DNA of 64,000 bases from Streptomyces sp. SCSIO 30461 (GCF_037023745.1 NZ_CP146101.1:806001-870000), one strand, 5' to 3'. Counted from the stretch's first letter, positions 16,254 to 25,180 are shown. Numbers and translations are program-made. Notes: a model not told the origin generated them from the letters alone.

Positions 16254-17015
16254 ATGGGCAAGTTGGATGGGCGCGTCGTCGTCATCACCGGTGCCGCGCG
16301 CGGCCAGGGCGAGCAGGAAGCCCGGCTGTTCGCCGCCGAGGGAGCCAGGGTGGTCCTCGCCGACGTCCTGGACGACCAGGGGGAGGCCCTGGCCAAGGAA
16401 CTGGGCGAGGCCGCGGCGCGCTATGTGCGCCTGGACGTCGGCCGGGAGGAGGACTGGGCCGCTGCCGTCGATGCCGCGAAGGACGCCTTCGGGCGGATCG
16501 ACGGGCTGGTGAACAACGCGGGCATCCTGCGCTTCAACGAGCTGGTGAGCACCCCGCTGGATGAATTCCAGCAGATCATCCAGGTCAACCAGATCGGTAC
16601 GTTCCTCGGCATCAAGGCGGTCGCCCCCGAGATCGAGGCGGCCGGCGGTGGCACGATCGTCAACACCGCCTCGTACACCGCGCTCACCGGTATGCGCTGC
16701 GTCGGGGCGTACGCGGCGACCAAGCACGCCGTCCTCGGCCTGACCCGGGTCGCGGCGCTGGAGCTGGCGCCGAAGCGGATACGGGTCAACGCGGTGTGCC
16801 CGGGAGCGGTGGACACACCGATGAGCAATCCCGGGGGCGCGGACGTGGAGGCGCTCGACACGGTGTACCGGAAGCTGGTGCCGCTGGGGCGGGTCGGGCA
16901 GGCCGCCGAGGTGGCCCGGCTGGCGATGTTCCTGAGCAGCGAGGACTCCGCGTACATCACGGGGCAGCCGTTCGTCATCGACGGGGGCTGGCTGGCCGGG
17001 GTGAGTCTGTTCTGA
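16254..17015 (+). CDS. SDR-family NAD(P)-dependent oxidoreductase (hydroxysteroid-dehydrogenase-like)
   Basis: A 253-residue classical short-chain dehydrogenase. Seen are the nucleotide-binding G-A-A-R-G-Q-G, the NNAG motif, the catalytic Ser in NTASYTALTG, Y-A-A-T-K, and the C-terminal YITGQPFVIDGG. The sequence type resembles 3-alpha/20-beta-hydroxysteroid dehydrogenases and FabG-like enzymes that oxidise or reduce a secondary alcohol/ketone. AGGAG precedes the ATG. It is the second gene of the operon with the LLM oxidoreductase, so the two probably act on successive intermediates. The substrate is unknown. Confidence 0.88.
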   Translation: MGKLDGRVVVITGAARGQGEQEARLFAAEGARVVLADVLDDQGEALAKELGEAAARYVRLDVGREEDWAAAVDAAKDAFGRIDGLVNNAGILRFNELVSTPLDEFQQIIQVNQIGTFLGIKAVAPEIEAAGGGTIVNTASYTALTGMRCVGAYAATKHAVLGLTRVAALELAPKRIRVNAVCPGAVDTPMSNPGGADVEALDTVYRKLVPLGRVGQAAEVARLAMFLSSEDSAYITGQPFVIDGGWLAGVSLF

Positions 17016-17088
17016 CAGCGCCTGCGTCTGACGACTCATCAGGTATTGACGCCTCGCGGGCTCGGTGGAACAGTCGGTGCATTCGGAT

Positions 17089-17103
17089 CTGACGCATCGT
17101 CAG
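17089..17103. promoter_or_regulatory. Operator copy 4
   Basis: CTGACGCATCGTCAG is a perfect palindrome identical to copy 2, 45 bp before the second LLM gene and 73 bp after the SDR stop. A second GTCAGAA occurs 6 bp downstream. Confidence 0.8.
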
Positions 17104-17148
17104 AAACGGCGTCAGAAGGTCGCTGGGCACGAGACGGTGGTGGGTTCC

Positions 17149-18270
17149 ATGGAGTTCGGACTGTTCGTACAGGGATACCTCGGCAAGCGCGCCGAGACCG
17201 ACCCGCTCGCCGAGCACAAGGCGCTGATGGAGGAGACCGAGTACGTCATCCAGGCCGACAAGTCCGGCTTCAAGTATGCCTGGGCCTCCGAGCACCACTT
17301 CCTGGAGGAGTACTCGCACCTCTCCGCCAACGACGTGTTCCTCGGCTATCTCGCGCACGCCACCGAGCGCATCCATCTCGGCTCCGGGATCTTCAACCCG
17401 CTCGCCCCGGTCAACCACCCGGTCAAGGTCGCCGAGAAGGTGGCCATGCTCGACCATCTTTCCGAAGGGCGCTTCGAGTTCGGCTCGGGACGGGGGGCCG
17501 GTTCGCACGAGATCCTCGGCTTCATGCCCGGCATCACGGACATGAACCACACCAAGGAGATCTGGGAAGAGACCATCGCCGAGTTCCCCAAGATGTGGCT
17601 CCAGGACGAGTACGCCGGCTTCCAGGGCAAGCACTGGTCCCTGCCACCGCGCAAGGTGCTCCCCAAGCCGTACGGGAAGTCCCACCCCGCCATGTGGTAC
17701 GCGGCCGGTTCGCCGTCCTCATACGCCATGGCCGCACACAAGGGCCTCGGTGTGCTGGGCTTCAGCGTGCAGAAGGTCTCCGACATGGAGTGGGTCGTCG
17801 AGTCGTACAAGACAGCCGTCAAGGACGCGCGTCCGGTGGGCGGCTTCGTCAACGACAACGTCATGGTGACCTCCACCGCGATCTGTGCCGAGACCCATGA
17901 CAAGGCCGTGGAGATCGCGGTCGGCGGCGGACTCAACTACCTCCAGTCGCTGCTCTTCCGCTACCACGACACGTTCCCCCGCCCCGAGGGCATCCCCGAG
18001 TGGCCCGAGCTGCTGCCTGACTACAGCGCCGAGATCATCGAGCTGCTCATCGCCGAGGAGCTGATGATCTGCGGCGACCCGGACGAGGTGCTGGCCCAGT
18101 GCAAGCGCTGGGACCAGGCCGGTGCGGACCAGCTGTCGTTCGGCCTGCCGATCGGCGTCTCGTACGAGGACACGATGACGACGATCGAGCTGATCGGCGA
18201 ACACGTCATCCCGAAGATCGACACCGATCCGGTGCACCGCACCACCCGCCTCCGAGAAGCGGCGGTCTGA
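17149..18270 (+). CDS. LLM-class flavin-dependent oxidoreductase (monooxygenase-like)
   Basis: A 373-residue bacterial-luciferase-like protein. The N-terminus MEFGLFVQGYLG, the WASEHHFLEEYSHLS motif, IHLGSGIFNPLAPVNHPVKVAEKVAMLDHLSEGRFEFGSGRGAG split across the FMN site, and MWYAAGSPSSYAMAAHKGLG are typical of FMN monooxygenases of this superfamily, which are longer than the F420 dehydrogenases. The start at 17149 begins the conserved fold; the upstream open frame contains the operator and is not coding. It probably heads an operon with the deacylase and aldehyde dehydrogenase, although 154 bp with a long hairpin separate it from the deacylase. It needs reduced flavin; no reductase gene is adjacent. 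Confidence 0.87.
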   Translation: MEFGLFVQGYLGKRAETDPLAEHKALMEETEYVIQADKSGFKYAWASEHHFLEEYSHLSANDVFLGYLAHATERIHLGSGIFNPLAPVNHPVKVAEKVAMLDHLSEGRFEFGSGRGAGSHEILGFMPGITDMNHTKEIWEETIAEFPKMWLQDEYAGFQGKHWSLPPRKVLPKPYGKSHPAMWYAAGSPSSYAMAAHKGLGVLGFSVQKVSDMEWVVESYKTAVKDARPVGGFVNDNVMVTSTAICAETHDKAVEIAVGGGLNYLQSLLFRYHDTFPRPEGIPEWPELLPDYSAEIIELLIAEELMICGDPDEVLAQCKRWDQAGADQLSFGLPIGVSYEDTMTTIELIGEHVIPKIDTDPVHRTTRLREAAV

Positions 18271-18281
18271 AGGGGAACACC

Positions 18282-18392
18282 GTGAGGACCGCGGGCGGTG
18301 GCTTCCCGGACCGCCACCCGCACCCGGCCCGGCCGGAGGGCAACGCGGTCGCGGCCGGCCGCGACGCCCTCCGGCCGGGCCACACGCACTGA
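18282..18392 (+). CDS. Possible 36-residue ORF between LLM and deacylase genes
   Basis: A GTG with a good AAGGGGAA site 11 bp after the LLM stop opens a 36-codon frame rich in Arg, Pro, His and Gly (VRTAGGGFPDRHPHP at the start). It coincides with a large hairpin at 18326-18381, so the amino-acid composition may simply reflect the structured DNA. No family is recognised. It could be a leader or coupling peptide or not be translated at all. Confidence 0.25.
   Translation: MRTAGGGFPDRHPHPARPEGNAVAAGRDALRPGHTH
18326..18381 (+). other. Nested hairpin in the LLM-deacylase gap
   Basis: A perfect 16-bp stem (18326-18341 with 18366-18381, GGCCCGGCCGGAGGGC and its complement) encloses the perfect 18-bp palindrome GTCGCGGCCGGCCGCGAC (18348-18365). 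The whole is 56 nt and extremely GC-rich. It could attenuate transcription, protect the LLM mRNA 3' end, or be a short mobile palindrome. Confidence 0.75.
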
Positions 18393-18424
18393 CCAAGCCA
18401 CCGCACCGGAAAGGGACGCAGGTC

Positions 18425-20164
18425 ATGCTCGACCACCTCATCAAGAGTGCCACCGTCGTGGACGGGACCGGCGCCCCCGCCTACCCCGCCGACGTCGGCA
18501 TACGTGACGGCCGTATCGCCGTCATCGCCGAACCGGGCACCGTCGCAGAAGAGTCAGGGACGAGCGAGGACGCGACCGGGCTGATCCTCACCCCCGGATT
18601 CGTCGACCCGCACACCCACTACGACGCCCAGCTGTTCTGGGACCCGTACGCCACCCCCTCCATGAACCACGGAGTGACCACCGTCGCGGGCGGGAACTGC
18701 GGATTCACCCTCGCACCGCTCAACCCCGACCGACCCGAAGACGCCGACTACACACGCCGGATGATGTCCAAGGTCGAAGGCATGTCCCTGGTCGCCCTGG
18801 AAGAAGGCGCACCCTGGAACTGGCACACCTTCGGCGAGTACCTCGACGCACTCGAAGGCCGCATCGCCGTCAACGCCGGCTTCATGGTCGGGCATTGCGC
18901 ACTGCGCCGCCATGTGATGGGCCCGGATGCGATCGGCGGCACGCCCACCCCCGCCCGACTCGACGCCATGCTCCGGCTGCTCCACGAGTCGATGGAGGCG
19001 GGAGCCTGGGGCCTGTCCACCACCCAGTCGTCCACCCACTCCGACGGCGACGGCCGTCCCGTGGCCTCCCGCCACGCCGGCGCCGTCGAACTGCTCGCAC
19101 TCTCCCGAGCCGTCGGGGACCACGAGGGCACCCAGCTCGAAGCGATCGTCGCGGGCTGCCTCGACCAGTTCGGCGACGAGGAGATCGACCTGTTCGTGGA
19201 GATGAGCGCCGCAGCAGGACGCCCGCTCAACTGGAACGTGCTCACCATCGACGCCGCCGTACCCGATCGTGTCCCGCGGCAGCTGCTGCCCAGCGAACGT
19301 GCCCGCAAGGCAGGCGGCCGGATCGTCGCCCTGACCATGCCGATACTCACCCCGATGAACATGTCGCTGGGCACCTTCTGCGCCCTCAACCTCATCCCCG
19401 GCTGGGGTGAGATCCTCGCTCTGCCCGTCCCCGAACGGATCGCCAGGCTCCGGGAACCGGACGTACGCGCCGAGATGCTGCGCCGCGCCTCCTCCGAGGA
19501 GGCGGGGGTCTTCCGCCGCCTCGCCCACTTCGAGCGCTACGTCATCGGCGACACGTACTGCCCGGAGAACGAGGGCCTCAGCGGCAGGGTCGTCCGCGAC
19601 ATCGCCGCCGAACGCGGGCAGGACGCCTTCCAGTGCCTGGCCGAGATCTGCGCCAACGACGAGCTGCGCACCGTGCTCTGGCCCATGCCGACCGACAACG
19701 ACCCGGCGTCCTGGGCACTGCGCGCCGAGACCTGGCAGCACGAGGACGTCATGCTCGGCGGCTCGGACGCAGGGGCGCACCTGGACCGGATGTGCGGCGC
19801 TCCGTACACCACCCGCTTCATCGGCGACTGCCTGCGCGGCCGGAAGCTCCTCCCACTGGAGCAGGCGGTGAAGATGCTCACCGACGACCCCGCGCAGCTC
19901 TTCGGACTGCGCGAGCGCGGCCGGATCACCGAAGGCCACCACGCCGACCTGGTGCTCTTCGACCCCGAGCGGATCGACGCGGGCCCCGCGACCCTCGTCC
20001 ACGACCTGCCGGGCGACAGCCCGCGCCTTGACTCACGGGCGGTCGGCATCGTGTCCGTACGCGTCAACGGAGTCGAGACCATCCGCGATGACCAGGTGAC
20101 CGGAGCGATCCCGGGCAAGGTGCTGCGTTCGGGCCGTGACACGAGGACGGTGAGCACCAGGTGA
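18425..20164 (+). CDS. N-acyl-D-amino-acid deacylase-like amidohydrolase
   Basis: A 579-residue amidohydrolase of the D-aminoacylase/dihydroorotase-like group. The metal site begins with PGFVDPHTHYDAQ (H-x-H), the barrel continues with GHCALR, and the late Asp motif is LGGSDAGAHLDRM. The C-terminal composite domain ends with the typical RGRITEGHHADLVLFDPERI. Family members cleave N-acyl-D-amino acids, but many actinobacterial homologues lie in lipid-like catabolic clusters and have no known substrate. AAAGGGACG precedes the ATG. Its TGA overlaps the GTG of the aldehyde dehydrogenase, so the two are translationally coupled. Confidence 0.87.
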   Translation: MLDHLIKSATVVDGTGAPAYPADVGIRDGRIAVIAEPGTVAEESGTSEDATGLILTPGFVDPHTHYDAQLFWDPYATPSMNHGVTTVAGGNCGFTLAPLNPDRPEDADYTRRMMSKVEGMSLVALEEGAPWNWHTFGEYLDALEGRIAVNAGFMVGHCALRRHVMGPDAIGGTPTPARLDAMLRLLHESMEAGAWGLSTTQSSTHSDGDGRPVASRHAGAVELLALSRAVGDHEGTQLEAIVAGCLDQFGDEEIDLFVEMSAAAGRPLNWNVLTIDAAVPDRVPRQLLPSERARKAGGRIVALTMPILTPMNMSLGTFCALNLIPGWGEILALPVPERIARLREPDVRAEMLRRASSEEAGVFRRLAHFERYVIGDTYCPENEGLSGRVVRDIAAERGQDAFQCLAEICANDELRTVLWPMPTDNDPASWALRAETWQHEDVMLGGSDAGAHLDRMCGAPYTTRFIGDCLRGRKLLPLEQAVKMLTDDPAQLFGLRERGRITEGHHADLVLFDPERIDAGPATLVHDLPGDSPRLDSRAVGIVSVRVNGVETIRDDQVTGAIPGKVLRSGRDTRTVSTR

Positions 20165-21630
20165 CCCGTGAACGCGACGTCCAGCGCCTGTACATCGGGG
20201 GTGAGTGGACCGAACCGGACGGCGGACACTACGAGGTGATCGACCCGGCCACCGAGCGCCCCGTCGGCCTCGCGCCGGAAGCGAGCCGCGAGCAGGTGTA
20301 CGCGGCGGCGGCAGCCGCCCGGGAGGCCTTCGATTCGTGGTCCCGTACACCACCCGAGCAGCGCGCCGCGATCCTGGACCGGGCCGCCGACGTGATCCAG
20401 CGCGAGTTCGACGCCTACGCGGACCTCGCCCGCGCCGAGACCGGCGCCACCACCGGCACGGCACGCGGAATGCAGGTCGCGGTGGGGGTGTCCCGCTTCC
20501 GCCGCTACGCCAGGGGCGCTCTGGAGCCGGTCGAGCAGGGCCTGCCCCCGCAGATCAACGAGGCGGGTCCGATGGGCAAGGCGGGCATCTTCGGCGCCAT
20601 CGCCGCCCGCCGCCCGGTCGGTGTGGTCACCTGCATCACCTCGTACAACAACCCCTGGGCCAACCCGGCGGGCAAGGTCGCCCCCGCCCTCGCCATGGGC
20701 AACACCGTCCTGGTGAAGCCGGCCCCGCAGGACCCGCTGTCCGTGTACCGGATGGCGGAGGCGCTGGAGGAAGCGGGTGCGCCACCCGGAGTGGTCAATG
20801 TGGTGAGCGGCTCCCGTGCGGAGGTGGGCGAGGCGGCCGTGGACTCACCGGACGTCGACATGGTCAGCTTCACCGGCTCCACGGCCGTCGGGCGGCGCAT
20901 CGGCGAGGTCTGCGGACGCGACATGAAGCGCCAGCTGATGGAGCTGGGCGGCAAGGGCGCGGCCCTGGTCTTCGACGACGCCGATCTGGACTCGGCGGTC
21001 ATGGGCATCGGCACCACCTTCTCGTTCTACAGCGGGCAGATCTGCACGGCGCCGACCCGGGTCATCGCCCAACGCGGCGTCTACGACCGCCTGATCGAGA
21101 AGCTCACCGCCTATATGGGCTACCTGAAGCTGGGCGACCCGGCGGCACCCGGCACGGTGGTCGGACCGGTGATCTCCGCGGCGCACCGCGACCGCATCGA
21201 GTCGTACGTCGAACTCGGCAAGAAGGAAGGCGCCCGCCTGGTCGCGGGCGGCGAACGCCCCGACCTCGAACGCGGGTTCTACGTTGCCCCGGCGCTGTTC
21301 GCGGACTGCACCAGCGAGATGCGGATCGTGCGGGAGGAGATCTTCGGACCGGTGGTCGTCGTGGTCCCCTTCGGCGACGAGGAAGAGGGCATCGCGCTGG
21401 CCGGCGACAGCGACTACGGCCTGATCGACTACGTGTGGTCCGGCGACGCCGCACGCGCCTTCCGTGTGGCGCGGCGGCTGCGGTCCGGAGGCGTCGGGAT
21501 CAACACCATCGGCCGCAACATGGAGGCTCCGTTCGGCGGATTCAGGAAGAGCGGCGTGGGCCGGGACGTGGGTTCCTACGCGCTGCACGCGTACAGCGAG
21601 ACACAGGCGATCGTCTGGCCGGGCGGCTGA
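20161..21630 (+). CDS. Aldehyde dehydrogenase family protein
   Basis: A 489-residue NAD(P)-dependent aldehyde dehydrogenase. It has the cofactor segment TSYNNPWANPAGKVAPALAMGNTVLVKP (split in the Rossmann domain), SFTGSTAVGRRI, the catalytic Glu in MELGGKGAALVF and the catalytic Cys in SGQICTAPTRV, and ends with the oligomerisation tail GVGRDVGSYALHAYSETQ. It would oxidise an aldehyde to a carboxylate. GTGA overlap with the deacylase gene places it last in the operon. The aldehyde could come from the retro-aldol or monooxygenase step proposed for this cluster; that link is inference. Confidence 0.92.
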   Translation: MTRERDVQRLYIGGEWTEPDGGHYEVIDPATERPVGLAPEASREQVYAAAAAAREAFDSWSRTPPEQRAAILDRAADVIQREFDAYADLARAETGATTGTARGMQVAVGVSRFRRYARGALEPVEQGLPPQINEAGPMGKAGIFGAIAARRPVGVVTCITSYNNPWANPAGKVAPALAMGNTVLVKPAPQDPLSVYRMAEALEEAGAPPGVVNVVSGSRAEVGEAAVDSPDVDMVSFTGSTAVGRRIGEVCGRDMKRQLMELGGKGAALVFDDADLDSAVMGIGTTFSFYSGQICTAPTRVIAQRGVYDRLIEKLTAYMGYLKLGDPAAPGTVVGPVISAAHRDRIESYVELGKKEGARLVAGGERPDLERGFYVAPALFADCTSEMRIVREEIFGPVVVVVPFGDEEEGIALAGDSDYGLIDYVWSGDAARAFRVARRLRSGGVGINTIGRNMEAPFGGFRKSGVGRDVGSYALHAYSETQAIVWPGG

Positions 21631-21716
21631 GCGGGGCGCCGCACCGGTCCGGACTGCGCGCTCACCGTCAAGGCGGCGTCTCCTCAGCAGGACTCCGCCG
21701 CACGGTCAAGCCCTGC

Positions 21717-21971
21717 TCAGCGGTAGCGGACAAGCCCGCCGGTGTCGAAGCTCCAGCGCCCGGCGGGCACGGTGTCGCCGAAGTCGCCTTCCGTGGACGA
21801 TCCCTTCTGGAACAGCACCAGACCGACGGCGAGAGAGCCCGCCACAACCAGGGCCGCGACGGCCTGGCCCCACTCGTTCGCGCCTTTGCCGCCCTTCGGG
21901 CTCCGCGTCTCCGTCGGGACCTGTGCGCCGCTCGTCGCGCTCTGCGCGGGCACGCCGATTCCCCCTGCCAT
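21717..21971 (-). CDS. Small single-pass membrane protein, unknown function
   Basis: An 84-residue protein with a Ser/Thr/Gly-rich N-terminal part, one hydrophobic segment (AVAALVVAGSLAVGLVLF, about residues 39-56) and a short charged C-terminus (EGDFGDTVPAGRWSF). ATG at 21971 is preferred to GTG at 21980 because GGGGAG lies 8 nt upstream. No family is recognised. It is divergent from the truncated kinase at 22173. Confidence 0.6.
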   Translation of the reverse strand: MAGGIGVPAQSATSGAQVPTETRSPKGGKGANEWGQAVAALVVAGSLAVGLVLFQKGSSTEGDFGDTVPAGRWSFDTGGLVRYR

Positions 21972-22172
21972 GTCCCCCACTCCCCGTGATCCCCCGATAA
22001 ATGCCAGGTGACCCTAACTCGCGGGTATCCGGTGGACAAGGAAGATCCGATCTCGTTCCGGTGCCGATCCGGAAGGTGAAGCTTCCGTGATCACGCACGC
22101 TCGTGCGGTGATCACGCGTGCGAGAATGCCAACTCTGCGACAGCGACTACCGATTCGGGGGCGGAACGGTCG

Positions 22173-22517
22173 ATGGAGGCATTGGACGCGCGGGATCCAC
22201 GCACGGTGGGGGACCACCGCGTATTGGGGCGGCTCGGCGAAGGCGGCATGGGCCGGGTCTACTTCGCGCGGAACACCGGCGGGCGCTCCGTCGCGCTCAA
22301 GCTGATCCACGGCGACATGGCGGCGGTACCCGGGTTCCGTGACCGCTTCCGGCGTGAGGTGGAGGCGGTCCGGAGCGTCAGCGGCGCGGGCACGGTGCCG
22401 GTGGTGGACGCCGGGGTCGACGAGCGACGCCCCTGGTACGCGTCCGAGTATGTGCCCGGCCCCTCGCTCCAGCGTGCCGTCGACGAATACGGGCCGCTGC
22501 CGGGCAACGCGTTGTGG
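22173..22517 (+). pseudogene. Truncated Ser/Thr protein kinase (N-lobe only)
   Basis: The first 115 codons are the N-lobe of a Hanks-type kinase: G-loop LGEGGMGRVYFA, ATP-binding Lys in VALKLIHG, the alpha-C Glu region and the hinge SEYVPGPSLQ. After GPLPGNALW the frame runs another 36 codons of unrelated Gly/Ala/Arg-rich sequence to 22625. The HRD catalytic loop, DFG and the whole C-lobe are missing, so it cannot phosphorylate. The ATG has a GGGGGCGGAA site upstream. The break is followed by a short GTGCAGCAG duplication. The last codons overlap the convergent PHP gene's stop. Confidence 0.8.
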
Positions 22518-22621
22518 GTTGGTGCAGCAGGTGCAGCAGGGGTGGCAGGGTGCGGACACCAAGCCCGTAGCCGGCAGATGACGACCGGGCCGGGCGTCGG
22601 CGGGCGGCGCCGCTCGCCGTC

Positions 22622-24154
22622 CTAGCCGAGGAACACGGGATTGGTGAGCGCCGCCGGCGGCCCCGGAAAGCCGGGGATCGGCAGCACCGGCGGATGGCGC
22701 ACCTCGGCCCGTGCATACGCCGCGTACGCCGCCGTCGTGCGCCACTCCACGGTGCCCGCGCCGTCCCCGGGTAGGGTGGCGGTGTGCAGCACACCCTGGT
22801 CGGTGACAATCCGAGCCGTACCTCCGGACGGGCCGCCCGTGACCTCCAGCAGCACCGTCACCGGGTCATCCGCGCCGCGGGTCCGCAGCCGCTCGCCGAT
22901 GCCCGCGTGGCGGCCCCGCCCGTCCACCGCGCCGAAGGACAGCGAGACCGCTGATGACTCGGCGACATACGAACGCCCCGCGCGGATGCCGTCGAGGATC
23001 GCCGCCCGGGTCAGATCGTCGGCGAGCACGACGGTCTGCGGGGTGCCCACCGCGTCCGGGTCGCGATGGGCGTCACTGCCGCCCATGGCCGGGATCCAGC
23101 GCATCGCTCCGGCTGAACGAACCGCCGTCACCAGGGTGCTGTCCCAGTCCATCAGCGCCACCTCGTCGTCCGGGGTGTAGGGGCCGTTCCACACCTCGAT
23201 CGCGTCGGCCTCGCCGAAGCCGAACTTCCATGCGCAGCCGATGCAGTTGGAGTGTGGATGGGCAGGGACGACCAATCCGCCCGCGCGCCGGATCGCGCGT
23301 GCGAAGTGCCCGAAGCGGTTGTCGCGCGCCCGGTAGCGCCAGTCCGTGAACGTCCCCGGATCGGTGCCGATCGCGACGACATGCCCGTTGCGTGTGGTGA
23401 CCTCCTCGCCGAGCAGCACCAGCAGGTCGTCGCCCGCCGCATCCGCCCAGGCCCCGTGGCCCGCATGGGTGTTGTGCTCACTGCTGTTGATGAAGTCCAA
23501 CCCTGCGGCGCGGGCGAGCGCGGCGATCTCGGCAGGGGTACGGCGCCCGTCCGAATACCAGGAGTGCAGATGGCAGTCACCCCGGTACCAGGCGCGCCCA
23601 CGCCCCCTGGCCCGCTCGGGCGGGTACACCGGCTTCGGGGTCCTGGCCGTCGGCCCGTACGTCAGCGTGATGGTGACCTCGTAGGCGAGGCCCTGCGGAG
23701 CCACGGTGTAAGGGCCGAGCGCGATGTTCCAGGTACCGGCGCGTACCGGCCCGGCGACATAGCCGGGTGTGGCCTCGTCGCCCCGGATGAAGAACTCCGT
23801 CCGCGCCCCACCCGACCAGCCCCGGAACCCTTCGCCGCCGAGCTCCGTACCGCGCTCGTCGAAGATGCCGATGTCCAGCGCGTTGCCCTGGGCGCCGGGC
23901 GGTACCTGCGGTCGCTCGTATGTGTAGGAGACCCGTATCCCGCACACTCCGCGCGGGACCTCCACGGGCAGGTGGACGAAGTCCGGCGACCCGGGCGGCA
24001 GAGTGCCGCGCACCACCTCGGTTGCGGTGCCGCCGGGCCCCCGTGCCGCTGCTTCCGCGAAGCTCACACTGCCCAAGGTAAGCGCGGCGGCGGCTCCCGT
24101 CACGAACAGTCCGCGTCTGCTGAACGAGTGCGTCGAGTCGGTCGAGTGGCACAT
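22622..24154 (-). CDS. Tat-exported PHP-domain metallohydrolase (CehA/McbA family)
   Basis: A 510-residue secreted protein. The N-terminus has a twin-arginine signal (FSRRGLFVTGAAAALTLG, then an Ala-x-Ala cleavage region SFAEAAA). A beta-rich domain of about 130 residues follows, then a PHP hydrolase domain with its metal motifs GDCHLHSWYSDG, SSEHNTH, VVPAHPHSN and GGSDAH. CehA/McbA proteins hydrolyse phosphate or carbamate esters, and some act on insecticidal carbamates; the natural substrate here is unknown. The ATG has GGGGAG 8 nt upstream. Tat export fits a protein that acquires metal before secretion. It is convergent with the broken kinase and divergent from the next LLM gene. Confidence 0.88.
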   Translation of the reverse strand: MCHSTDSTHSFSRRGLFVTGAAAALTLGSVSFAEAAARGPGGTATEVVRGTLPPGSPDFVHLPVEVPRGVCGIRVSYTYERPQVPPGAQGNALDIGIFDERGTELGGEGFRGWSGGARTEFFIRGDEATPGYVAGPVRAGTWNIALGPYTVAPQGLAYEVTITLTYGPTARTPKPVYPPERARGRGRAWYRGDCHLHSWYSDGRRTPAEIAALARAAGLDFINSSEHNTHAGHGAWADAAGDDLLVLLGEEVTTRNGHVVAIGTDPGTFTDWRYRARDNRFGHFARAIRRAGGLVVPAHPHSNCIGCAWKFGFGEADAIEVWNGPYTPDDEVALMDWDSTLVTAVRSAGAMRWIPAMGGSDAHRDPDAVGTPQTVVLADDLTRAAILDGIRAGRSYVAESSAVSLSFGAVDGRGRHAGIGERLRTRGADDPVTVLLEVTGGPSGGTARIVTDQGVLHTATLPGDGAGTVEWRTTAAYAAYARAEVRHPPVLPIPGFPGPPAALTNPVFLG

Positions 24155-24346
24155 GCCGTCTGCTCCCCGGGTCGGTTGCGCGCTACCAACCTCCTACCGA
24201 GGCACCGACGCGACGGCAAGGGCAGATCGCGGCACTCTCGAATCCGCGCCCCGTACGGCATACCTTGGGCTGCCGAGCCCGCTGGACCGGCTGGACCCGC
24301 TGAACCGCTGAGCTGACCCGAACCGCTGAGCTGACGGAGGACGCGC

Positions 24347-25180
24347 ATGCGTATCTCGACCACGATCTTCCTCACGGACGAGACGATCACGCCGGTACGC
24401 CTGGCGCGGGAGCTGGAGGAACGCGGCTTCGCCGGGCTGTACCTCCCCGAGCACACGCACATCCCCGTGGAACGCACCACCCCGGCCCCGATGGGCGGCG
24501 AACTGCCGCCCGAGTACGGCCGCACCCTGGACCCGTTCGTCGCCCTCGGGCAGGTCGCGGCCGTCACCTCCACACTCGGCCTCGGCACGGGCGTCACCCT
24601 CGTCGCCCAGCACGACCCGATCGCCCTCGCCAAGCAGATCGCGACCCTGGACCATCTCAGCGGAGGCCGGTTCACCCTCGGTGTCGGCTTCGGCTGGAAC
24701 AGGGAGGAGGCCGCCGACCACGGCGTCGAATGGCGCACCCGCCGTGATCTCGGCCGTGACCGGATGCGGCTGATGCGAGCCTTGTGGGCCGACGAACCCA
24801 CCGCCTACGACGGTGACCTGGCGTCCGTCCGTGCCTCGTACGCCCACCCCAAGCCCCACTCGGGCGGCGCCCCACGCACCCTGGTGGGCGGCGGCGCGGG
24901 CCCGAAGCTGTTCGCCCACATCGCCGACTACGCGGACGGCTGGCTGCCGATCGGCGGCCGTGGGCTCTCGGAGTCGGTCCCGGTGCTCCGCGAGACCTGG
25001 GAGAAGGCGGGACGCGATCCGAAGGCCCTTCAGATCGTCCCTTACGCGGTGCTGCCGTCACCGGGGAAGCTCGCCTACTACGCGGAGCTGGGGTGCGAAG
25101 AGGTCGTGCTGCAACTGCCGCCGGAGGGCGAGGGGAAGGTCCTGAAGGTGCTGGACGACTACGCCGCGTACCTCGGATAG
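24347..25180 (+). CDS. LLM-class F420-dependent oxidoreductase
   Basis: A 277-residue LLM protein of the short F420-dependent type (TIGR03619-like). Seen are LYLPEHTHIPVERTTP, LGLGTGVTLVAQHDPIALAKQIATLDHLSGGRFTLGVGFGWNREEAADHG over the cofactor pocket, and PRTLVGGGAGPKLFAHIADYADGWLPIG. It has a GGAGG site seven bases before the ATG. No CTGACGnnnCGTCAG element was found in front of it, so it is probably outside the regulon of the other LLM genes. It is monocistronic and ends at a strong hairpin. Confidence 0.88.
   Translation: MRISTTIFLTDETITPVRLARELEERGFAGLYLPEHTHIPVERTTPAPMGGELPPEYGRTLDPFVALGQVAAVTSTLGLGTGVTLVAQHDPIALAKQIATLDHLSGGRFTLGVGFGWNREEAADHGVEWRTRRDLGRDRMRLMRALWADEPTAYDGDLASVRASYAHPKPHSGGAPRTLVGGGAGPKLFAHIADYADGWLPIGGRGLSESVPVLRETWEKAGRDPKALQIVPYAVLPSPGKLAYYAELGCEEVVLQLPPEGEGKVLKVLDDYAAYLG

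Noticed and set aside
10634..22570. 17-bp identity GGACACCAAGCCCGTAG between the IS110 non-coding end and the sequence after the broken kinase, taken as an IS scar
   Set aside because: In 64 kb of GC-rich DNA a 17-mer match can occur by chance, and no further similarity flanks it; mentioned only as a weak hint.
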